This document shows, one piece after another, positions 17,573 to 25,243 of a DNA stretch of 64,000 nt. Under the pieces are notes generated by a model. That model saw nothing but the letters and a program-made list of their open reading frames with translations, did no database searches and had not been told where the DNA came from. The translations under genes were made by a program, and so were the position numbers. Within the stretch, counting starts at the first letter, position 1. The number at the start of each line of letters is the position of its first letter. The stretch comes from Terriglobales bacterium (GTDB lineage Bacteria; Acidobacteriota; Terriglobia; Terriglobales; Acidobacteriaceae), in the NCBI GenBank assembly GCA_035487355.1, contig DATHMF010000050.1, positions 1 to 64,000 of the forward strand, in the 5' to 3' direction.

Positions 17573-19765
17573 CTATTTCTTGAACATTTCGCTGAAGAAT
17601 TGTGCGGGGTTGACGCGGTGGGCGGCGTCGTGCGGACAGGCGTAGACGCAACTTGGTTCCGGATAATCATTACAAAGGTTGCAACTGGTCGCCTTGCGCA
17701 CTATCCTCGCCTTCGCCTTCTTGGCGGTCTCCTGGCCTTCGGCGAGGAGAGCGATCTCTTCGCTGACCGGGCCCTCGGCGCTGAACTCATGCAGATTAAT
17801 ATTGCCGTAAGGACAATTCTTGGCGCACAGGCCGCAACCGATGCACCAATCTTCAATGATCACTTCCAGCGAATTTTGCCGGCGAATCGCGCCCACCGGA
17901 CAGCCCACCATGCACAGCGGATCGCGGCACTGGCGGCACGAGGTGGCAATCAGGTAGCGGTCGAGGCGCAGGCCATCGCGAATCAGGCGGGTGATTCCGT
18001 CATGCGCATCGGCGCAGGCTGTCACGCATTGATCGCAGCGCGTGCAGCGGTCGAGATCAAGCACCAGCAGGTTTTGCGCTTCCATGAGACCCTGGCGCAG
18101 GAATTCATCCACGGGAACATTGCTGACCTGGGCAAAGTGCGTCTGGTTCTCGCGCAGGCGCTGGGCGCTGATGGCTTCGAGCTGGGCACGAATATCGGGG
18201 AAGAGCCGCATCATTTCCTTGAAATCTACGGCGGCGATGCGGACCACTTCCACGTGATCAAGGGCGGAGCATGTAGCACTGCGCTTGCCTGCGCCCAGCA
18301 GCCCGATTTCACCGAAGTAATTTCCCTTGGAAAGATAGGCGAGCACGAGCTCACCCCCGGGATATTTCTCGCTGACCTTCACAAAACCTATGCGGACAAG
18401 ATAAAAGGCATCGGCCAGGTCGCCTTGCCTGAAGATGACATCGCCAGGGGCGTAGCGCACCAACTCCACCTTCGAGCGCAAATCATCAATGAACTCGGGC
18501 GTCAGCGAAGCAAAAATGGGAACGCTGCGCAGGTGGGTCTCAAGCGCCCGCAGGCGGTATTCGATCTCGAGCTTGGAGCGGAAGGTCTTGTTCTTCTGCA
18601 GCACGTCGAGCACGTTGCGCAGCATCTCGAGCACAACACAATCGGTGGCGGCGCGCGCGGTGGCGGAACGCGGATAAAAACTCATACACGTCATTTCGCC
18701 GAACAGGTCGCCGGGACCGAGCTTGGCCACAGGGTTGTCGTAAGAAAGTTCCACCGGAGCATCAATCGAAATATGGGTGCGGTTGAAATGTTCATCCTTG
18801 CGTGGCTTTTCCCGCCGGCCCACGAGCTTGCTGGTCAAAATGTTGAACAGCGCGGTCGGACCTCGCTCCGTGTTGACGTGGGCGCGAGGGCTGGAGATGA
18901 AAATATCAATCTCCCCCTCCAGGATGTAAAACGCCGTGGAACCATAGTCGCCTTCGCGGAAGAGAATCTCTCCCTTGTTGACGGCGCGCACCACCACGGA
19001 GCCGCGATTCAATTCGAGGAAGGTTCCGGAGACGCCCTGAAAGACGGGAAGGCGCATCAGATCTTCGGTCTCGCAGGAGAGCCCGGTCTCGAGCTTCTGG
19101 CCGACGGTGACCTTGTTGGTCAGCGCGCCGGTTGGGCAGGAAACCATGCACTCGCCGCAAGAGACGCAGCTTGAGCCGCCCATGGGATTATCCATGTCAA
19201 AGGAGATGCCGGCGTCATAGCCTTTGCCCTGGCGGGCGATCACAAAATTTTTGCGCAAATCGGCACAGGCCCGTATGCAGCGGTCGCAGAGAATGCAGGC
19301 AGCATGATCCACCAGGATGGTAAGCGAAGAGTCGTCTTGCCCGCGCGTGACTTCGCGGCGGGGATAGCGCGTCTCGGTGGCGCCGTACTGGCCAGCCATT
19401 TTTTCCAATTCGCAGTCGCCGGTGTGCCGCTGGCGGACGCAGGGCGTAGGATGATCGGCCATCATCAGCTCAAGCAAGGTCTTGCGCGCCGCGCGTACCT
19501 CTTCGGTATTGGTTTTGACCACCATGCCGGGATCAACCTGCCGGATACAAGCAGCGGTGTAAGCGCGGGCACCGACATCCACCACGCACATGCGGCATAC
19601 GCCTACGGGCGCTTCATTCTGCTGATGGCAGAGCACGGGAATCTCAATGCCGTGTACGCGAGCGGCATCGAAGACGGTGGTCCCGGCGGGAACGGTAATG
19701 GCTTGCTCATCAATCGTGAGCTGAACCATCGAACCGGTAGACGTAGGCGCGGCGTGATGGCTCAT
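17573..19765 (-). CDS. Iron-sulfur electron-transfer protein with NuoG-like N-terminus, two cNMP-binding domains and a four-cluster ferredoxin C-terminus
   Basis: The start at 19765 is set by an ATGA overlap with the upstream NuoEF gene, giving 730 residues. Residues 1-120 resemble NuoG: a [2Fe-2S] set C46/C57/C60/C73, then H105...C109...C118 where the usual second cysteine of the His-Cys cluster is Gln112. Two [4Fe-4S] sets follow: C157/160/163/167 and C200/203/206/210. Two cyclic-nucleotide-binding domains come next (about 240-395 and 412-535); both keep the phosphate-binding cassette (FGEM...PRSATA; FGEIGLL...RSATCSA). The C-terminus is a HycB/PhsB-like ferredoxin with four cysteine sets: C574-584, C610-622, C641-651, C695-710. 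No signal peptide, so cytoplasmic face. It most likely passes electrons from NuoEF to the b-haem protein, possibly gated by cAMP-like ligands. That gating is inference. Confidence 0.88.
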   Translation of the reverse strand: MSHHAAPTSTGSMVQLTIDEQAITVPAGTTVFDAARVHGIEIPVLCHQQNEAPVGVCRMCVVDVGARAYTAACIRQVDPGMVVKTNTEEVRAARKTLLELMMADHPTPCVRQRHTGDCELEKMAGQYGATETRYPRREVTRGQDDSSLTILVDHAACILCDRCIRACADLRKNFVIARQGKGYDAGISFDMDNPMGGSSCVSCGECMVSCPTGALTNKVTVGQKLETGLSCETEDLMRLPVFQGVSGTFLELNRGSVVVRAVNKGEILFREGDYGSTAFYILEGEIDIFISSPRAHVNTERGPTALFNILTSKLVGRREKPRKDEHFNRTHISIDAPVELSYDNPVAKLGPGDLFGEMTCMSFYPRSATARAATDCVVLEMLRNVLDVLQKNKTFRSKLEIEYRLRALETHLRSVPIFASLTPEFIDDLRSKVELVRYAPGDVIFRQGDLADAFYLVRIGFVKVSEKYPGGELVLAYLSKGNYFGEIGLLGAGKRSATCSALDHVEVVRIAAVDFKEMMRLFPDIRAQLEAISAQRLRENQTHFAQVSNVPVDEFLRQGLMEAQNLLVLDLDRCTRCDQCVTACADAHDGITRLIRDGLRLDRYLIATSCRQCRDPLCMVGCPVGAIRRQNSLEVIIEDWCIGCGLCAKNCPYGNINLHEFSAEGPVSEEIALLAEGQETAKKAKARIVRKATSCNLCNDYPEPSCVYACPHDAAHRVNPAQFFSEMFKK

Positions 19766-21486
19766 GCTTTCTCTCCCTTGAAGCAAACGCCGGCTGGACA
19801 ATAGCGGTTGAAAAGATGCTCTTCCACTTCCGGGCGAAAGTGTTTTAAGACAGATTGGATGGGCACGGGCAAGATCTGGCCCAATCCACAAATGGAGGCT
19901 TGCTTGAGAGCGTGCGAGAGTTCATCCACCAGCGGCAGGTCGGTGCGCTTATAGCTTCCATGAGTCCAGCCCTGGAGAATTTCCACCAGCTTTTGCGATC
20001 CGATGCGGCACGGCACACACTTTCCGCAAGATTCGTTGCGATAAAAACGCACGGCGTTAAGCGCCATATCCAGCATGCAGGTGCCCTCGGCACAGGCCAC
20101 GATTGCCCCGGAACCCACCATGGAGCCGACTTTGCTCATGGTTTGCCAATCCAAAGGAAGGTCAGCCATTTCGGCAGGCAGATATCCGGAAGAAGGCCCG
20201 GAAGGAGCAAAGCCGATTAACTTGCGTCCATCGGGCGGGCCGCCGCCGAATTCATAAATCAGCTCGGAGTACTTGGTTCCCATGGGAACTTCGTAGATGC
20301 CGGGCTTCTGCACGTCGCCCGAGACGCCGACGAATTTCAATCCGGTAAATCCGTTGGCGCCGTGAGAGTTGAACCACTCAGGGCCCTTTGCGGCAATGGC
20401 CGTGGCAAAGGCCAGAGTTTCAACGTTGTTGATGACCGTGGGTTTTCCCCACAAACCTATGCTGGCCATGAACGGAGGCTTATTGCGCGGTTCGGCGCGC
20501 TTGCCTTCAATGGCTTCGAGTAAGGCGGTCTCTTCACCGCAAATGTATCCTCCGGGGCTGACGAACATGGTGATATCGAAAGAGAGATCGCTACCCAGAA
20601 TTTTTCTTCCGACCAGATTTTTTTCATAGCAGCGGAGCAGTTCGGCATTGAGTATCTCTTCCTGCTCCTGATACTCATGGCGGATATACAGGTATCCGCG
20701 CTTGGCGCCGACGCACAGCCCGGCCAAAACCATTCCTTCGATCACCAGGTGAGGCAGTTGGGTGAGGATGTAGCGGTCTTTAATGGTCCCCGGCTCACTC
20801 TCATCGGCGTTGCAGATAACATATTTTTCCGGCGAGGGCGAATTGCGCACCACCTCCCACTTCTGGTTCGTGGGATAGCCTGCGCCGCCCATGCCCTTCA
20901 ATCCCCCCGCCTTGATGCTGGCCAGAAGTCCGGGCCAATCGCGCGATTGCACATACTTTCTTAAAGCTGAATAAGGTCTCTCGCCGTCATAAGGATCGCT
21001 GGCCAGCCGCATCTCGGTACGGCGATAGCTCGAGGCCCGCGGCGGAAAGCCTCCGATGGTCTGCACGACGGCGGAGACGGCCTCGTCAGGAGAAAACCCG
21101 TCGTAGTAGCGGTCATTAATGACGAAAGATGGAGCATGGTCGCAACGGCCCACGCAGGAAACATTACGGATGGTCAGCTCATGCTCGGCCATGCCCTGTA
21201 ATCTCTGTTCCAGCTTTTGCAGCAGGGCGGGCGCGCCCCGCAGATGGCAGGTCATATCATCACAAACTTTTACGATGACTTTTGCCGGCGGCTCAAGATA
21301 GAAGTGCGGGTAATAGCTGGCAATAGCGTGGAGATCGCGCAAGGCCAGACCCCGGCGATCTGCGATCCGCTTCAACTCCTCGGCGGGCAGATACTCGAAC
21401 TTGCGCTGAACGTCTTTGAGTTCTTCAAAGACACCGTCTGTCTTATGTTCAACAGGCAGTACTTTGAAAGGGGCCTGCCCAGACAC
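19762..21486 (-). CDS. NuoE-NuoF fusion: NADH-oxidising flavoprotein subunit
   Basis: A 574-residue protein starting at GTG 21486 (AAGGAC 8-9 bases upstream). Residues 1-150 are NuoE-like with the [2Fe-2S] cysteines C75, C80, C111 and C115 (CDDMTC, CVGRC). The rest is NuoF: FMN/NADH glycine-rich loop GLKGMGGAGYPT, NADESEPGTIKDR, and the [4Fe-4S] motif ESCGKCVPCRIGSQ with a later CGLGQ. It should oxidise NADH and pass electrons to Fe-S partners. There are no nuoA-D or H-N genes here, so this is not complex I but a diaphorase module. Its stop overlaps the start of the Fe-S/cNMP gene by four bases, indicating coupled translation and a shared complex. Confidence 0.93.
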   Translation of the reverse strand: MSGQAPFKVLPVEHKTDGVFEELKDVQRKFEYLPAEELKRIADRRGLALRDLHAIASYYPHFYLEPPAKVIVKVCDDMTCHLRGAPALLQKLEQRLQGMAEHELTIRNVSCVGRCDHAPSFVINDRYYDGFSPDEAVSAVVQTIGGFPPRASSYRRTEMRLASDPYDGERPYSALRKYVQSRDWPGLLASIKAGGLKGMGGAGYPTNQKWEVVRNSPSPEKYVICNADESEPGTIKDRYILTQLPHLVIEGMVLAGLCVGAKRGYLYIRHEYQEQEEILNAELLRCYEKNLVGRKILGSDLSFDITMFVSPGGYICGEETALLEAIEGKRAEPRNKPPFMASIGLWGKPTVINNVETLAFATAIAAKGPEWFNSHGANGFTGLKFVGVSGDVQKPGIYEVPMGTKYSELIYEFGGGPPDGRKLIGFAPSGPSSGYLPAEMADLPLDWQTMSKVGSMVGSGAIVACAEGTCMLDMALNAVRFYRNESCGKCVPCRIGSQKLVEILQGWTHGSYKRTDLPLVDELSHALKQASICGLGQILPVPIQSVLKHFRPEVEEHLFNRYCPAGVCFKGEKA

Positions 21487-21506
21487 GTAATCTTGTCCTT
21501 TTGGTT

Positions 21507-21651
21507 CTAGAGCTTATTTAGTAAATACGGTTGTCGTCAGGGGCACGGATTTATCTGCCGTAAACAAGCCTCTTTAAACATTGGGCTTTAGCCACTGAGG
21601 CAGATTCCTTCCGTAAATCTGCGAGTATTTACGAAACAGGCTCTAACAATA
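21507..21651. repeat. MITE-like element with about 25-base terminal inverted repeats
   Basis: The left end (TAGAGCTTATTTAGTAAATAC) and the right end (GTATTTACGAAACAGGCTCTA) are imperfect reverse complements and bound about 145 bases. The interior contains GGGCTTTAGCCACTGAGG-type sequence, related to GGCTTTAGCCCCTGAGG near 47.57 kb. It sits in the divergent intergenic region between nuoEF and the c554-like gene and encodes nothing, so it looks like a miniature mobile element. No transposase is nearby. Confidence 0.6.
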
Positions 21652-21863
21652 TAACGGTTCTGACTGTTAAGAAGTGCTGGGCGGGACTATAGCAAACAAC
21701 GATGCTGGCGTCTACACGACATTAGTTCCATTAACAGATTGTTAAATCTGGGTTGCTTTTTTCTTCGTACAATACCTGGCGGGACGTCAGTGCTCCCCAA
21801 ACAATTCTTCGATTGCGTTTGCACGCGACACAGGGTACAAAGTACACTTCCAGCATTTCTCTT

Positions 21864-23204
21864 ATGGCTGACTTTGAGGTTTGGCAAAAGGCTCGCTTTC
21901 GCTTTGCGGTTGGAGTCGTCCTCCTGAACTGTCTTGCCGCTGTGTTTGCGGCCGCGCAGGGAAAAAGCGGCAATTCGAGATACGTTGGCCCGGGCTCCTG
22001 CAGCGCCTCCGCCTGTCATGGCGGCGTGCAGCCGATGTTGAACACCCGGGTCCTGCAGAACGAATACAGCACCTGGGTGGTGAAGGACTCGCACTTCAGG
22101 GCATTCCGCAGCCTGCAAAGCCCGATATCGCAGCGCATGGGGAAGCTGCTGGGAATCGGCAATCCTGCGAACTCACCCAAATGCCTGGCCTGCCATGCGC
22201 TCGCAGTTTCACCCGAGCGCAAGGGGCGCGACTTTGATATCAGCGAAGGCGTGAGCTGCGAAAGCTGTCATGGACCGGCATCGGCATGGCTGGGGCCGCA
22301 CACGCTGAGAGGCTGGACCACGCAGCAATCGGTCGCGCTGGGAATGTATGACATTATGGACGTGGCGCACCGCTCCGAAAAGTGCCTGACCTGCCACCTG
22401 GGCACGGCGGAAAAAGAAGTAGACCACAAGATGATTGCGGCGGGGCATCCTGACCTGGTTTTTGAGCTCGATTCCTACAGCGCTATCGAACCGCCGCACT
22501 GGAAACCTTCGGGTGATCCGAATTATGGTGTGCGCCTTTGGGCCGTAGGACAAGCCATACAACTGCGCGAGGCCTTGAAGCGGCTGGCGCGGCGCACGCA
22601 AAGCGGGAGCTGGCCGGAATTTTCAGAGTACGACTGCTTTAGCTGCCACCACAGCCTGACCAAACCAGAAAGCAGTTGGCGGCAGGAGCGTGGGTATGAG
22701 AACCGGGGCGTAGGGTCGCCCGCGTGGAACAGCGCGCATTACACGATTTTGCGTATCCTGGCCAAAGACATTGACGCGAGCGCCAGCCAGCAACTCGAGA
22801 CAGAACTGCAAAACGTTTATCAGGTCACCAGCAACATGAGCAGCTCACCCAAAGACATTGGCGAGAGCGCGCAACGCGCCAGCGAACTGGCTGCCAGCCT
22901 GGTAACCAAGATCAACGAGACCAAATTCGATAAAGAGCGCGCCGGCCGGTTGCTGCAGGAGATTTCCGCCCAGGGAGACAGCATCTCCAACCAAGACACA
23001 CGTTCGGCCGAGCAGGCAGCCATGGCCCTGGACAGTTTGTTTATCTGTTATGAAAAACAGGGCAGCACGCATCCAACGGTGCGCGCGGCGATTGATGGAT
23101 TGTTCCAGGAGCTGGATAACCCTTCCGCATACAACGCTCCGCGCTTCAGCGCACAGATGCACAAGGTCAACGCGGCGCTGCATGAATCAGGCATAGGCCA
23201 GTAA
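21864..23204 (+). CDS. Cytochrome c554-like multihaem protein
   Basis: The ATG at 21864 is chosen over an in-frame upstream start (21753) because it begins a membrane-type signal (RFAVGVVLLNCLAAVFAAAQG). The 446-residue product has four CXXCH sites (CLACH, CESCH, CLTCH, CFSCH) and an N-terminal CSASACH that would be a CX4CH site, laid out like cytochrome c554 family proteins (YVGPGSCSASACHGG at the start). The C-terminal ~170 residues lack haem sites and are predominantly helical. It should be periplasmic. It is divergent from the NuoEF operon and probably belongs to the same electron-transfer system. Hydroxylamine or nitrite chemistry cannot be inferred. Confidence 0.85.
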   Translation: MADFEVWQKARFRFAVGVVLLNCLAAVFAAAQGKSGNSRYVGPGSCSASACHGGVQPMLNTRVLQNEYSTWVVKDSHFRAFRSLQSPISQRMGKLLGIGNPANSPKCLACHALAVSPERKGRDFDISEGVSCESCHGPASAWLGPHTLRGWTTQQSVALGMYDIMDVAHRSEKCLTCHLGTAEKEVDHKMIAAGHPDLVFELDSYSAIEPPHWKPSGDPNYGVRLWAVGQAIQLREALKRLARRTQSGSWPEFSEYDCFSCHHSLTKPESSWRQERGYENRGVGSPAWNSAHYTILRILAKDIDASASQQLETELQNVYQVTSNMSSSPKDIGESAQRASELAASLVTKINETKFDKERAGRLLQEISAQGDSISNQDTRSAEQAAMALDSLFICYEKQGSTHPTVRAAIDGLFQELDNPSAYNAPRFSAQMHKVNAALHESGIGQ

Positions 23205-23207
23205 AAA

Positions 23208-23386
23208 GTTTAACCACAAAGGACACAAAGAAATTGCTAATCGGGTAATTGTGTAATTGAGTAATTGCAGATTAATGCATAACCTGAATTGCACAATTAC
23301 CAAATTACGCAGTCACCCGATTACACAATTCTTCATTGAAGCAATGACCCGATGAATCAATTTCTCTGTGCCCTTTGTGGTAAAAC
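23208..23386. repeat. Inverted-repeat element with ACCACAAAGG...CCTTTGTGGT ends
   Basis: AACCACAAAGGACACAAAGAAATT at the left end matches the reverse complement of AATTTCTCTGTGCCCTTTGTGGT at the right end. The interior is low-complexity and rich in TAATTG/CAATTA, and it also contains a smaller inverted pair (CGGGTAATTGTGTAATTG with CCCGATTACACAATTC). It fills the whole gap between two convergent genes and could serve as their transcription end. It looks like a non-autonomous mobile repeat. Confidence 0.6.
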
Positions 23387-24937
23387 CTACAACGTAGGAT
23401 TGCGCGGGAATTTCAAATACGGCAGACGCACTCCGCGCAGCATCAATTGATCGGCACGCATGGCTGCTGGAGCGGAGAATCCCTGCGACGCCTGATCTGA
23501 TACGTAATCATCCTGCTCTACGCCGTCGCCGCTGATTCCCAGACCTCCTACCAGCACACCATTTTTGTAAAGCGGGACGCTTCCGGGAAAGAAAACAATT
23601 CCACTCTGATTAGGATTGGCGGGCTGGCTTCCGTTGGTGCAGGGGTTTGCCACATCGAATTGATAAAGACTGAAAAACGGTCCGGGCATGGTGCCGTCAA
23701 TTCCCGGAGGAAAGAAAGGCTGCGCGCCAAAGCTGATGGTGCGGTTGGTCACGGCGGTCCCGGGAGGCACGCCGGGGAGATCACCGGGATTTACCGTGGC
23801 GCTGCTGAAATAGACCATGTTGCGCGCCTTGGCGACGGCAACATCAATGCTGAAGACGGTCGAATCGGACATGCGATTCAGCGCCAGGAGGCTGCCATCC
23901 AGATCAACTACCGCGATGGCGAACTTCGCTCTCTGGCCATCGGGCAGGCGGATGACTGCACGCGTCTGATTTGCATTGGCAATCGCCTGATTCACGATGT
24001 TCTGCACATCGGCCTGCGTGAGCCCGCCGATGACACCGGCTTTTACCTGCACTAAATCTCCCTCGGGCACCTGACCGGGGCTCGCGACTGGGCCGACGAC
24101 AAAGCCTCCGCTAAACACACCCACTGTCGTGCCGACAGGCCGCGTGGTTTGAGTGACGAAGGGCAACGAGATGCCATCAATCACCACGACGCCGGGCGCC
24201 GCAGGGTTCGCACCAAAGCCCGCACCTACAGCACCAGAAAACGCGGCGAACTCGGCGACATCGGGAGAGACGCCTGCTACGCCAACGCCTCCAACCAGGC
24301 GTCCGTTTTTGAATAGAGGTACACCGCCGGGATTGACCGCATTAGGGTTGGAATCGAAGGTATCCACCTTGCCGGTGATAATCCCCAGGCCGAGCGCGCC
24401 CCCACCGATAGAACGTGCAGGCGCAACCGCCTGCCCCGGAAGGAAGGTCGCGTTCAGTGGACATCCACGATTGGTGTTCTCAATGCCATAGAGGGCGGCG
24501 TTGGCTGCATTCGTGATTCCCGGCGGGAAGTGTATCCCGCTGATATAGCGCACAGTTCGAGAAGAGAGCGGCGCCTGATCGTTGCTGAAGAAAGATGCCG
24601 TGCGCGCAAGCCCAACTGCGAGCTCCGTCGCCGGCACGCTGGCGCTGAAGTTCCCCGTGGCCGTTGCCGGGGCCCCTGACTTCTGGTAAACCGCCAGGAT
24701 ATTTCCTCCGCGATCGGTCACTGCGATTACGAAAGCAGCATTCACCGACACGGCAGCGCTCTGCACAACGCTTTGCACATCGCCTACAGTCAGGGTCTGC
24801 ACCGGCCCCGGAGGCGGTGGCGTGGGAGCGGGAGTGTGGCCTGAGCCGCATCCGATAATTTCGATAAAGGCCGTCAGAACAAAAATAAAAATGATGGTAG
24901 AGAATGCAATCTTTGACATGGATGTGCGCTTCGACAT
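23387..24937 (-). CDS. Lipoprotein with two GlcG/HbpS-like domains
   Basis: A 516-residue lipoprotein: signal segment with lipobox IIGC (Cys at about residue 30), then a Pro/Thr-rich linker (PAPTPPPPGP). Two copies of the GlcG/HbpS (DUF336-type) fold follow, the first from about residue 48 (VQSVVQSAAVSVNAAFVIAV...GGNILAVYQ) and the second from about 300 (IVNQAIANANQTRAVIRL...GSLLALNRM). Each contains the VPLFKNG/VPLYKNGxLVGGxGxxG signature of the family. Known members bind haem or cobalamin or accompany glycolate oxidation; which applies here is unknown. Proximity to a cytochrome cluster makes haem-related function possible but unproven. Confidence 0.8.
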   Translation of the reverse strand: MSKRTSMSKIAFSTIIFIFVLTAFIEIIGCGSGHTPAPTPPPPGPVQTLTVGDVQSVVQSAAVSVNAAFVIAVTDRGGNILAVYQKSGAPATATGNFSASVPATELAVGLARTASFFSNDQAPLSSRTVRYISGIHFPPGITNAANAALYGIENTNRGCPLNATFLPGQAVAPARSIGGGALGLGIITGKVDTFDSNPNAVNPGGVPLFKNGRLVGGVGVAGVSPDVAEFAAFSGAVGAGFGANPAAPGVVVIDGISLPFVTQTTRPVGTTVGVFSGGFVVGPVASPGQVPEGDLVQVKAGVIGGLTQADVQNIVNQAIANANQTRAVIRLPDGQRAKFAIAVVDLDGSLLALNRMSDSTVFSIDVAVAKARNMVYFSSATVNPGDLPGVPPGTAVTNRTISFGAQPFFPPGIDGTMPGPFFSLYQFDVANPCTNGSQPANPNQSGIVFFPGSVPLYKNGVLVGGLGISGDGVEQDDYVSDQASQGFSAPAAMRADQLMLRGVRLPYLKFPRNPTL

Positions 24938-25243
24938 TCCCGGTGATTCCCCGCTCTGTGGCTTGGGTAACTGCGTAGTCTATCAACTTCGCCCCCTGGG
25001 AGCGAGGAAACGGGCACAAGCGAAGTCCAGCCCGCAGATTTATGTCTGATTTTTCATTAATTTTTCATTAATACCAGCTAGGATTGACACACGGATTTTG
25101 TGCGCCAGGCAAGCCGCGTAAGTTCCTGAAAAGAAAAATATTTCAATCCTCTCTTCAAAAATGACACATCTTAACAATAGAGGGATTCCTAAACAGGCGA
25201 AGTTAAATATAATGATGGGACCGCCTCCCACTCGAGAGTGAAA

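Noticed and set aside
17600-19174. 524-codon plus-strand open frame opposite the Fe-S/cNMP gene
   Set aside because: Shadow of the true gene, whose cysteine motifs and cNMP cassettes are unmistakable on the minus strand.
19762-21486. Complex I (nuo) operon or electron-bifurcating hydrogenase
   Set aside because: Only NuoE/NuoF parts and a NuoG-like head are present; there are no membrane Nuo subunits and no hydrogenase catalytic subunit or H-cluster motifs.
24938-25243. Cyclic-di-GMP or other riboswitch before the surface protein gene
   Set aside because: I looked for conserved aptamer sequence blocks and an adjacent expression platform and saw none.
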